Assembly: GCF_002079055.1 (NCBI RefSeq)
Contig: NC_047495.1
Coordinates: forward strand, 62,001 to 126,000
Direction: 5' to 3'
Source: Saccharomyces paradoxus
Taxonomy: Eukaryota; Ascomycota; Saccharomycetes; Saccharomycetales; Saccharomycetaceae
DNA: 64,000 nt
The notes beneath the pieces were generated by a model that worked only from the letters and a program-made list of their open reading frames with translations, searched no databases and had not been told where the DNA came from. The position numbers and the translations under genes were made by a program. Position 1 is the stretch's first letter. Every line of letters begins with the position of its first letter. This document shows, one piece after another, positions 1 to 10,013 of this stretch.

Positions 1-601
1 TCCACTAAAAAAAGACAAGCCACAAGAGAAATAAGCGCTTGCTATTGGACACTGGTATTGTTTTTCTTCTTTTACTGTCTTCAATTGTTGATCGACTCCA
101 TCCAACGATTTCATAATAGCAATAATTCGTTACGAATAATAGTGTTTTTTCCCTTATAGTGGAGTAAATTTTCCATCCTATATCCGGGTGAGAAATTGAT
201 GAATTTGTTGACGGCAATCAAAGTTTTGCATCCGTACCTCATTATAAATGTATGAGTTTTTTTTTTTTTTCTTTTGTGTGCTTGCAACAGAAATTTCATG
301 GGAACATCAGAAAAGGCGCAAAGTTTCCTGGTACCTCCGCCTGGACATGGGCTGGGTACTTCCTTCTAGGAAAAGAGTTTTGCTGTAGCGTTCTCTCTAG
401 GCAGGGGCTCTGACTCCCTCGTCAGAGGCAGAGGTGGCTTCCGGCCTCAGGGTATTGCCTTCTCCAGCTTCTTGCGAGGCATGCATTCTAACTGAAGGTG
501 TATCTAGAATATCTGAAATTAAAGGTAGTTGAATCTCTATTCGTTGTAGTTGTTGTTAATATCAGTTATTATCCCATAGTTGAGACGACCAAGATTCAAA
601 C
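1..601. promoter_or_regulatory. Intergenic region upstream of RPL40A
   Basis: This is the RPL40A promoter and leader, shared with a divergent gene off the left edge (MLP2 in S. cerevisiae, by synteny). A run of 14 T lies at 257-270, just after a TATAAAT at 243-249. A GC-richer patch at about 330-480 is where Rap1/Fhl1-type ribosomal-protein sites would be expected, but I found no clean Rap1 consensus there. The short open frames on the minus strand show no coding signal. Confidence 0.6.
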
Positions 602-1461
<860 letters not shown>

Positions 1462-1724
1462 TCTATTTCGCCCAATCAATATATACATTTATTTACTGTA
1501 TACTTTAATGTACATCTTCTTTTATCATACCTATTGTTAAAGTCATAATATTACTTAATACTAAATACTTGAGAAAATACTATGCTTTCCCTAGTGTCAA
1601 ACTTTGGAATCTATAAGATTGTTTTTTTTTGAATATATCCTTATGTTATACATGAAAATCAATGCGTAGTGGTGGTATTGCGCACCAGCCTTTGATTAGT
1701 TTGTTTCTATTATTTTTAGGTTTT

Positions 1725-4700
1725 TCACTTGTTTATTTTCTTTCCCTGATATGCCGCACAAAACTCTGCAAGAATAGTCTTTAATTTCGGTCTTTTGATC
1801 GGTTTCGATAAAAACCCATTCATGCCTGATTCTAAGCATTCTTTGATGTTGCTATCATCGGCAAATGCGGTTAGAGCAACAATTGGTGATGTATAGCCTA
1901 GATCGTGCCTTATCATCTTAGTAGAAAGTAATCCATCCACTTTAGGCATTTGGACATCCATGAAAATCATATTATAATTTTCGCCCTTTGATGTTAATTC
2001 TTTAACTTTGTCGAATGCTTCTTGGCCATCGCAAGCCAGTTCAATATTTTCAATGCCTTCTAAGTTTAACATTCTTTTTATAACTTCTTGATTTACGTGA
2101 TTATCTTCTACAACCAAAATCTTGATACTTGTTTCATCTTTATCGTCGTCTTTGACTGTGGGAACATTTCTACTGGATGTAGCTGTACCAGTACTTTGCA
2201 AAAATGGTCTATCGAGATTCACAGAACCCAGATTTTCATGTCGAGAACGATGCTTGGAAGACAAAGATTTCTGTCCGTTACTTTCAGCATTTGAGAGAAA
2301 TGTAGAGGGTTTTTTATTTTTCTCCTGTAATTGCTCAAGATTTCCATTTCCATTTTCTTCTTCTCTTCCCATGTTAATGTTTTCAACATCTTTCGTCTCG
2401 TATTTGTCTTTGATTTTTTCCTCCGGTAGCACATCTTTAGTTAAACCGCTTTTATTTGTAACAGGTGTTGCGATGGATGATGTGGATTGTCGGCTCTTAA
2501 CACTTTTGGCAACGCTAAATTTGACTCTTCTATTTTTTCTACTCTCAGGATTAAATTCGTCTTCAAAAGGAAAGTCCATATCTGCAAAACTAATCTCTTT
2601 AGTTTGATGTAATGGTAAGGTGAAAGTGAATTTACTACCAACGCCGACTTTCGACTCTAATTTCATCGTTCCATGCATCATGTTTGCTAACTGCCTACAA
2701 ATGGATAAACCAAGGCCAGTACCGCCATATTGTCTGGATAATGTTTGATCACCTTGAACAAATGGATGAAATACAGATTCTTGTAAGGAAGGGTCAATGC
2801 CAGGCCCAGTATCTTCGACTTCAATAGAAATAACCCAGGCTTTGGGATTTTCTATGGATCTTCCTAGGTTACCACCTTCTTCGTCATCTGAACAAGGTGC
2901 TTTATTGAACTGACTATTGAAGATGGCATTATCGTATGAGCTGGTAGTCGTTGATACTATCGAAGATACATCGTCATTCGACGATTTTTCTCTGTCATTC
3001 ACTTTCTTATAGACACTTTCATTCGCAACAGTATTTCTTTTAGTTATCTCTTCTTGGATTGTCGAAGTATCTCTATTACTTGCTATGGAAGTGGCGGCGG
3101 ATTCCAAATCAACACCTTTTCTATGGTTTGATGAAGTTGGAAGATCGCGTTTATCAGTGTTTTCTAAATCTTCGGTCACTTCAGTTCCCCTTTTGATATA
3201 CACTTCTTTAAATTGTTTTTTCTCGCTTAATTCTTTGTCGTATTCGCCCAATAATTTCATTCTTACGTCAACGGTACCATCTACGGGGGTGAACTTTAGT
3301 GCATTTGATACTAGATTCATCACGATTTGAATGATTCTGTTGGAATCACCCCAAAGGACCATTGTTCTTATCAAATTAGGAAACAATGATATTGAAAGAC
3401 GAACACGCTGATCCTTTGCAACTTTACCGAATATTGACTTTATTTGCAAAGCAACATCGGTAATGCAAAAATCTCTTTTCTCTAGTTTCGTTCTTTGAAG
3501 AACATTTTTGGAAAAAGTTAACAACTCTGTTAGAATATGAAGTAAAAGCTCACCTGATCTAAAAATAAGTTTTAGACTATTTCTTATTTTGCTAACGTCG
3601 GTTTCTTCCATTGAAATAGCTGTCATACCTAGAATACCATTTAAAGGTGTTCTCAATTCGTGCGAAATGTTAGCAATAAAGACTGTTTTCGCTTCATTTG
3701 CGGCTTCTGCCTCGATCTTAGCGGCTTCAAGTTGTTTTGTTCTGGCCCTGACTCTATCTTCTAAAAGAGCATAATGTTGGTCTAATGCATCTGTCATAGT
3801 ATTGAAGGTTTCAGTTAAATCGGAAAGTTCATCAGAAAATAGTCTTCTGTAGTCTGGTAGTCTAGCTTCGGTTAAGTTTGCAGAAGTTGTAAGAATGTGA
3901 GATCTATTAGAACTCCTGTCAGTATCATTATGCTTCAGAGAATGTGGCGCAAGCAAGTCGTGGTTTAGGGAGCCATCCATTGATATTTTGGCATCGGTAT
4001 GATTATTCGGTATTTTGTTTTCCTCTTCTGAAGGTGACAGTTTTTCATTTCCAAGGTTTATAGCACTTTTCATGCTACTGCCCGTAGAAAAAGCGGCACC
4101 ACTACCATGGCCGCTGCCTCCATGGCCGCTTGCGCTTGTGGTGCTGCCAGCTTCACCAGTGTTGAATTGCAATAATGAGGAAGGAACAGTAAATCCAGAA
4201 CTGAATCCTCTTTTGAATGAACTGGCCCGGCTTACTGTTCTTGGAGTGCTCGGTCGCAGGCCTCTCCCTTCTGTGATTAATTCAGTTGCCTTCTGTAATC
4301 GTACAATTGGTTGAACTGCCCAGTGTGCTAGAGGAAGGGTTAGTAAAATGACGAAGACGCCAATAGCTATGACAGTACCAGTGATGATTTTCGCTAGCTT
4401 CGTTGCTGGAGAAAGGAAGACCGACTCATGCTGTGAAACTACCGCGACCCAATTAACCAGTTGGAATGAACATGGTGAATAGCCTAGAGCCAAATTCCCT
4501 GTACTACTAAAGCTACTGGTTTGTTTCAAAGACCCACCCTTACCATTTTTGAATGCACTGCTTATGAAGGTATTATTTTTTATGGGAAAAACTTGTCGCG
4601 GTAGGTCTGTTGGTGATCCATATGGTGGAAAGACAAAATGGTATCCTGAAGCTTTACCCTGATTGTTATATACTGCGGATATAATGGCAACATTGGATGT

Positions 4701-5390
4701 TTCTAAAGCAGTTGTATCGTTGAACACACTTTTCAGACCCTCTGCCGACATTACTATAGTGATGTATCCGTAAACTCTTGAATCCGTCAAGATAATAGAA
4801 GGATTCGCAAAAACAGGTAAAGACATAGACATCAGATATTCGGTGTTATTTAGTACTGGATCCGTTAATATACCTGTAGTTTCCAGTGAAGAAGGTAGCG
4901 GTGTATCAGTCGATAATGGGAACAAACTCTCTAAAACATCTTCAGGAATTAGGTCACCAGTTCCATTATTCGTAGCGTTCAAAACAGTACTAAATGAGGA
5001 ATCGTAAACTTTGGCGACATAGAATAAGTTTGAAGAGCTCAAAAATTTTTGAACCACACTTAAGGAGTCTACCCAATTATCCGCACTTTTGTTACCTGCA
5101 ACGTAACTTGTTAGAGAGTTTTGTAGTGCGTCTCTTGATGCTAAATAGTACGCTTGGTAGTATAGATAGTTTAGTGTCTGGTCAATCTGTGATGACTTTA
5201 GCTGGGCCGCAATGTACAGTCTGTCGGACCTTAAATTTTTATAGTTCGAGGTAAAATAGACACCGGTCGTTATAGCCAGAATAATTAGTGAGCCTAAAGC
5301 CACTATACTAACTAACGCCGTTAGTTGAGCTCGGATGCCTATTCTAAACGGAGGGGTGAGCTCCAATTTTGATGGCAGACGAAATCGCAT
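1725..5390 (-). CDS. SLN1: Hybrid sensor histidine kinase of the osmosensing pathway
   Basis: This is the plasma-membrane osmosensor that feeds phosphate to Ypd1, then to Ssk1 (HOG pathway) and Skn7. The protein has 1221 residues, one more than I recall for S. cerevisiae. Transmembrane segments lie at about 23-46 and 333-355, flanking an Asn-rich extracellular sensor. Next come a HAMP-like linker and a coiled coil at about 530-565. The dimerisation box has the phospho-acceptor His577 (SHELRTPLNG). The ATPase has its N box at about 680-700 and Gly boxes near 860 and 889-895, interrupted by a long Ser/acidic insertion (about 715-845). The C-terminal receiver has phospho-acceptor Asp1145 (MDVQMP). 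The extra residue probably lies in the Gly/His-rich stretch near 420-430. The first ATG is used. Confidence 0.98.
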   Translation of the reverse strand: MRFRLPSKLELTPPFRIGIRAQLTALVSIVALGSLIILAITTGVYFTSNYKNLRSDRLYIAAQLKSSQIDQTLNYLYYQAYYLASRDALQNSLTSYVAGNKSADNWVDSLSVVQKFLSSSNLFYVAKVYDSSFSTVLNATNNGTGDLIPEDVLESLFPLSTDTPLPSSLETTGILTDPVLNNTEYLMSMSLPVFANPSIILTDSRVYGYITIVMSAEGLKSVFNDTTALETSNVAIISAVYNNQGKASGYHFVFPPYGSPTDLPRQVFPIKNNTFISSAFKNGKGGSLKQTSSFSSTGNLALGYSPCSFQLVNWVAVVSQHESVFLSPATKLAKIITGTVIAIGVFVILLTLPLAHWAVQPIVRLQKATELITEGRGLRPSTPRTVSRASSFKRGFSSGFTVPSSLLQFNTGEAGSTTSASGHGGSGHGSGAAFSTGSSMKSAINLGNEKLSPSEEENKIPNNHTDAKISMDGSLNHDLLAPHSLKHNDTDRSSNRSHILTTSANLTEARLPDYRRLFSDELSDLTETFNTMTDALDQHYALLEDRVRARTKQLEAAKIEAEAANEAKTVFIANISHELRTPLNGILGMTAISMEETDVSKIRNSLKLIFRSGELLLHILTELLTFSKNVLQRTKLEKRDFCITDVALQIKSIFGKVAKDQRVRLSISLFPNLIRTMVLWGDSNRIIQIVMNLVSNALKFTPVDGTVDVRMKLLGEYDKELSEKKQFKEVYIKRGTEVTEDLENTDKRDLPTSSNHRKGVDLESAATSIASNRDTSTIQEEITKRNTVANESVYKKVNDREKSSNDDVSSIVSTTTSSYDNAIFNSQFNKAPCSDDEEGGNLGRSIENPKAWVISIEVEDTGPGIDPSLQESVFHPFVQGDQTLSRQYGGTGLGLSICRQLANMMHGTMKLESKVGVGSKFTFTLPLHQTKEISFADMDFPFEDEFNPESRKNRRVKFSVAKSVKSRQSTSSIATPVTNKSGLTKDVLPEEKIKDKYETKDVENINMGREEENGNGNLEQLQEKNKKPSTFLSNAESNGQKSLSSKHRSRHENLGSVNLDRPFLQSTGTATSSRNVPTVKDDDKDETSIKILVVEDNHVNQEVIKRMLNLEGIENIELACDGQEAFDKVKELTSKGENYNMIFMDVQMPKVDGLLSTKMIRHDLGYTSPIVALTAFADDSNIKECLESGMNGFLSKPIKRPKLKTILAEFCAAYQGKKINK

Positions 5391-6117
5391 TTGTATTTTC
5401 AGTCAAAACAAAGCGGATTAACTCAACGTGTTTTCCTTTCAGTTCTATGCTTATTATAATCGGATGGTAGATCTATAAGATCTTCTCCACTACTATCACT
5501 TCTTTTTATAGAATTTGTATTAGGAAATGAGCAACGGCAAACTAGAACAAAGTTGGAACTACAGATAGAATCTGCCAAAGTGGAGTGAGTATTTTGTTCA
5601 TAGTTTTTCCGATGAACCATTAATTCCAAAAATTACTTGGTAGTAATCACTAAAAAATGCAAGAGGAAATAGTAACGCGCGGCGCAAAAAGATCGGGTAA
5701 TTTGGACGTTTAAGTACATATTCTAGTGTTCAATACTTCAAATATAAAATAAAAGGCGATAATAATAACTTTCAGATATATTCGCATTCACTCTAGCAGT
5801 TTTTTTAGATGTTGTTAAAATACGTCTTATAAGTTGTGATTATTTTTCAATTGTTTTTGTATTAGGACGCGAAAGTAAGGAATGTATAAAGAAACTTAAA
5901 TTCGTTAACAGAGGAAGTATTTTATAAGCTGTTTATTTATGTATTTATAAAACCAAACAAAAAGTTGCCTGTAAAATGAAAGAATTTTCATATCTGATAA
6001 GCTTCTACATAATTAATGAAAGGAACCAAACGGGGAATATAGATACTCAGTGAGAGAAATAAAAGTGGTAGTGAAAAAAATGAGTAGGAACGCATATGTG
6101 CGTGTGTATGGGATGGG
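5391..6117. promoter_or_regulatory. SLN1 promoter and ATG32 3' region
   Basis: Both flanking genes are on the minus strand, so this is the SLN1 promoter followed by the ATG32 terminator. A perfect Reb1 site (CGGGTAA) lies at 5694-5700, about 300 nt upstream of the SLN1 ATG. AT-rich sequence on the ATG32 side fits 3'-end signals. I saw no conserved-looking open frame. Confidence 0.5.
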
Positions 6118-7704
6118 TTACAATAGAATATAGCCAAGCGCCAAAATCCGATTGGATTCATCAATAGAAAATTCAGAGCTTTTATTAAGGTTCTCCAAAA
6201 AATTTAAAGGTTTAGAAAGAGCATGCAAGACAAAATCATTCATTTTGCTCCAAGTTTCCTTGATGACAGTAAGACTTTTCATGATAAATCCATCTGTATG
6301 GAAGTTTATCTGAAGCGTACCCTTATCAAACCATAAAAACTGTTCACTCGAAGAAGGAGTTGTAGTGGCATGCGTATTAACCGTGTCGCTAGAGGAATCT
6401 AGGGATAGTAAAGAGGCAAAAATAGACGACCGCAAATTTAAGGACTTAACTGTTTGGTGTTCGTATGCTGCAGTAACAAAGTATGTCACACAACACCCGA
6501 AACTTATTCCTATAGTAATTGAGATGCCCCAACTGAACCAGCTTGTGAAGAACCTTTGCTTCTTCTTCTTGGGTTTTTTATTCGATTTGGGAGATTTCCT
6601 TTTTGAGCTGTCGGCTTTTTTGTTGCGATAATAAGACCTGGATTTTGCACGTATACCTTCGTCGTCATTACCTTCCTCATTCACATCCTCTGCGTATTCC
6701 AGAGATAGGTCTTGTAATCTTTGAAACATTTTTTTCAAATCCCTTTTGTTGGCCACAACTACTGGAGGGAACAATAATTTGACGAGTTTATTCCTTAAGA
6801 ATGACTTCAGAACGTTTTTCACTTGGATGACTTGGCCTGGCTGACAGATCGGTATTATAGGCTTGCCTTGAGAATATTGAACGATCCTATTTAGCAGGGA
6901 TACCATCTCTCTCAGCTCCTGGAAAATTATAACAATCCCTGTATATTGCGGAAATGTTGCGGAATCGTGATATTTGGGTAATTCGAAGAGAGACTGATAT
7001 TCCTTTGGTATTGATTGATAAAAGTTGGAACCAGTCCTTCCCAGTATTAGAAGACGAAAAACTGGGTTCTTTTGTGATAGTGATAATTTGGGCATAACAA
7101 AAGAGTTTGTCGAAGAAGTCAAGCTTTTCGTTATCGTCACACTATCTTCCTCATAAGCCTCATCTTCATCATCATCATCTTGCTCGTTATAAGGAGTTTC
7201 CTCCTTACCAGGCATGGGAAGCGATATCACCTTCTGCAGCTGCCTAAAGGGATGAGACGACGAAACAGTATTTGCTCCTTCCTGTCCTTGTTTAATAATG
7301 TTTATTATATCAGCAGCAGGCGCTTGAAGCAACTCTTGTTCTTCTTCAGAAGTATCGCTAGATGACAAAATACTTCCGTTAGTGGTTTGAGAAGAGCATC
7401 TTTCTGGGATAAAAGAAGCGCCCAAGTCCAAAGGCTGAATGGCTTGCCACGATCCTGATATGCTATCGTTTACATTATGGTGGCTGGATATGTCAATGGA
7501 CGTAACCAAGCTCTGTCCCATTGGGGAAGGCGAATGCCCCGTCTTACTTAACAGTTCCAACACTGATAGATGAGGGTCAAGTAAACCCTTGTCTTCCCCA
7601 GTTTGTGCTTCGGGGCATGTGCGAATATCCGCTAACGAGGAATTAGGTGCCATGCTTTTTGATGGAGATCCTTTAGTTTCTCTTTGTTGGTATTCCAAAA
7701 CCAT
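6118..7704 (-). CDS. ATG32: Mitophagy receptor of the mitochondrial outer membrane
   Basis: Atg32 marks mitochondria for selective autophagy by binding Atg8 and Atg11. The 528-residue protein shows the Atg8-interacting motif WQAI at 86-89. The Atg11-binding segment holds Ser114 and Ser119, the known phosphorylation sites. An acidic run lies at about 177-188, a central receiver-like fold at about 215-345 and a Lys-rich stretch at about 366-384. A single transmembrane helix spans about 389-412, with the C-terminus in the intermembrane space. It starts at the first ATG. Its promoter carries GATA motifs (7758-7790), consistent with nitrogen control. Confidence 0.97.
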   Translation of the reverse strand: MVLEYQQRETKGSPSKSMAPNSSLADIRTCPEAQTGEDKGLLDPHLSVLELLSKTGHSPSPMGQSLVTSIDISSHHNVNDSISGSWQAIQPLDLGASFIPERCSSQTTNGSILSSSDTSEEEQELLQAPAADIINIIKQGQEGANTVSSSHPFRQLQKVISLPMPGKEETPYNEQDDDDEDEAYEEDSVTITKSLTSSTNSFVMPKLSLSQKNPVFRLLILGRTGSNFYQSIPKEYQSLFELPKYHDSATFPQYTGIVIIFQELREMVSLLNRIVQYSQGKPIIPICQPGQVIQVKNVLKSFLRNKLVKLLFPPVVVANKRDLKKMFQRLQDLSLEYAEDVNEEGNDDEGIRAKSRSYYRNKKADSSKRKSPKSNKKPKKKKQRFFTSWFSWGISITIGISFGCCVTYFVTAAYEHQTVKSLNLRSSIFASLLSLDSSSDTVNTHATTTPSSSEQFLWFDKGTLQINFHTDGFIMKSLTVIKETWSKMNDFVLHALSKPLNFLENLNKSSEFSIDESNRILALGYILL

Positions 7705-8285
7705 ATATGTGTTGCTCCTGGCAAGTTTTTTTTGCTTTTGTGATTAGTACTTAATATTTCTTATCGATAAGAAAAGCCACAACCGATAAGAAATATTGTC
7801 AAAAACGAGAAATGGCTTTGTAAGGGAAATATTTCAACAATAACCCAAAGATATAGACCTAAAAGTGTGATGACTATGCCTCAGAGAGCTCACTGCACCT
7901 TATTTCCTAACTAGTTTTTTTATTACTTAATAGATCTCTTTCTTTTTTTGTAAAAGGGGTGCGTCAAACAATAGATGTATGCTTTAGACAGACGGTGACA
8001 ATAAGATATTTGAAAAAGCACGAAAGAAGTGCCGAACAACTCCACCTTTGCTGAAGTAGTGTAAACTTTACCCTTTCCACCCAAACTGTGAAAGGCGGTT
8101 TGTACTTTCAATATTTGTGTTTGAGCGATGGGGATGTCGTCCCTTCAGCCGTCCAAAAAAAAAAGTCATCATCAGGCGTGAAACCTATCATCCCATTGTT
8201 GTTGGTATAAACAGATATCACGCATACTGTATAAGAGAACGATATATACTGCAACACAGACACGGGGAGGTGAAGACTACCTAGT
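7705..8285 (-). promoter_or_regulatory. ATG32 promoter with GATA motifs; PAN6 3' region
   Basis: A 16-bp perfect palindrome at 7758-7773 contains CTTATC and GATAAG back to back. A further GATAAG lies at 7785-7790, all 54-86 nt upstream of the ATG32 start. These are core sites for the nitrogen GATA factors Gln3, Gat1, Dal80 and Gzf3. The rest is AT-rich and includes the PAN6 terminator. Minus-strand open frames of 62 codons here have no support. Confidence 0.6.
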
Positions 8286-9215
8286 TTAAATAACAATGTT
8301 ATCTATCAATCTAACAATGGTATTGGGCTTTTCGCGGTCAGTCACGTATACAGCACAACTAATGACTAGTGGCTGTTGCACGCTGGTGTTTTCAACAGCG
8401 GGGAGCTCAACAAGAGTCTTGAAATCTGCTAAGGAGACATAGTCCACTTTGAAATCGTGGGAATCAATGTAGGGTGCCCATATCTGAGTTACAATATCGA
8501 TGACTTCTGATCTGGAGAGACTTGCCCCAGGTACTAGGCTCCTAATAGCATTTTCCGCAGCTTTTAGGCCGCAGTAAAGGTTCTCAGAGATCTTTAAGGA
8601 ATTTGGGCAAAGATATTTGTTTCTACTACTCAAAGCTAGTCCATTACTGTTTCTTACAATAGGCATCATATGGAGCCTTGTATTGACAAACAGTTCGTCC
8701 ACCATACACTGTAAAACGATGAACTGCTGAATGTCCTTCTGCCCAAAATAGGCCACATCTGCCATGACAATGTTAAATAGCTTAGTCACGACAGTTGCGA
8801 CACCCCTAAAGAAGTTGGGTCTCGTCTTCCCCTCCAATTTTTCACTCAATCCAAGAACAGTGACAAAAGGACCTTTCTGCTCCTCCACGTCGAGCGGAAT
8901 ACCCTGTGGGTACATCACATGTGCATTAGGAGCAAATAAAACATCTACTTTTAATGATTCAAGCAATTTGATGTCGTTTGGCAAAGTTCGAGGATAGTTA
9001 TCTAGATCCTCCGTCGGCGCAAACTGAGAGGGATTGACAAATATACTGACCACGGTATATGTGTTTTCCTTCACAGACTGCGAGATCAAACTAGCGTGGC
9101 CCGAGTGCAGGCAACCCATTGTGGGAACGAACCCAATAGTTTCTCTGAACCTTGTTTCCCTTAGCTCCTGTGTTCTCCACTGAACAACTTCTTCGACGGT
9201 ATGGAAAATTTTCAT
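8286..9215 (-). CDS. PAN6: Pantoate--beta-alanine ligase (pantothenate synthetase)
   Basis: This enzyme condenses pantoate and beta-alanine with ATP to make pantothenate, the precursor of coenzyme A. The 309-residue protein opens with the nucleotide-binding PTMGxLHxGH signature at residues 31-40 (HSGH at 37-40). It also has the family motif FGQKDIQQ and a NSxxLALSSRN stretch. I start it at the ATG complementary to 9213-9215, which gives the family length. Extending the frame to 9272 would need a non-ATG start. It is divergent from NDC80. Confidence 0.97.
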   Translation of the reverse strand: MKIFHTVEEVVQWRTQELRETRFRETIGFVPTMGCLHSGHASLISQSVKENTYTVVSIFVNPSQFAPTEDLDNYPRTLPNDIKLLESLKVDVLFAPNAHVMYPQGIPLDVEEQKGPFVTVLGLSEKLEGKTRPNFFRGVATVVTKLFNIVMADVAYFGQKDIQQFIVLQCMVDELFVNTRLHMMPIVRNSNGLALSSRNKYLCPNSLKISENLYCGLKAAENAIRSLVPGASLSRSEVIDIVTQIWAPYIDSHDFKVDYVSLADFKTLVELPAVENTSVQQPLVISCAVYVTDREKPNTIVRLIDNIVI

Positions 9216-10013
9216 CAATTGTATACGAATATTCAGTATAAACGCCTGTATAGGATGGCGTACTATCAACACAAGCCAATTGTTCTACACATAGGTATAT
9301 ATAATATATCGAAAAATGCTCATTATTCTCTTTGTTGGAAAGTATGACAGAAAAATCTCATCAAAATAACATTTACCCGGATTTTCTAATTTAGTCTAAT
9401 ATTTTAAAAAAGATGGGCGCTTAATTTTTACTTTTGCTGTTACTCACTTCTTCTAATCAACATAAATCAGTAAGATAACAAGAAGAGCAATAACACACTC
9501 CAACAAAGTTTTCGTTGGCTCAATAGTAACAGAGTTTTGCCGGAGAAAGATTGTGGACAAAAAGGAAAGAAAAATTGGAGATCTGAAAATTATTCTTGGT
9601 ATTAGAATAAAAGAGAAACTCACTGTACTATGAGCTAGAGTTAGTAGTAACTTTACATTGGAATAGAGTCGTGATGCATATCGGTTGGGAGCCATGTTAA
9701 CTATGGTAAGGATGTAGCCAGTTTACTGCCATTGGCGGTTAAAATATCATTCAGAAGGTTACCCTTTCTGAAAGTATAAAAAAATGGATCATAACGTATA
9801 GAATGATATACACAAAATTGAATTCCCCCAAAATAAACAAACAACACCAAAAATGGCAAGAATTATTGGAATAGATTGCGTAGGAGAGGTACAATCCGTC
9901 CCTAGCTTCTGTCAAAAACTAAAACAGAGCAAGAAAAATAACTGAACTTTTTTCCTTTCAAATTTAGAGTGTACTATAGTATATTCTATAGGAGAGATAC
10001 CCGTTTCTATAAA
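9216..10013. promoter_or_regulatory. PAN6-NDC80 divergent promoter, with upstream ATGs before NDC80
   Basis: A perfect Reb1 site (TTACCCGG) at 9373-9380 separates the two sides. Downstream on the plus strand are nine ATGs out of the NDC80 frame (9413, 9630, 9674, 9694, 9703, 9712, 9784, 9803, 9853). They form seven short upstream frames, the longest being 30 codons (9853-9945). A perfect middle-sporulation element (TACACAAAA) lies at 9809-9817. A URS1-like TGGCGGTTA lies at 9733-9741 but is imperfect. The layout fits the known NDC80 switch between a long undecoded and a short coding transcript. Confidence 0.6.

Noticed and set aside
9969-10013. In-frame N-terminal extension of NDC80, and similar extensions for SSL2, AXL2, VHS2, ASG1, TAO3, PAN6 and KGD1
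   Set aside because: All these extensions open with GTG, TTG or another non-ATG codon; the downstream ATG gives the family length.
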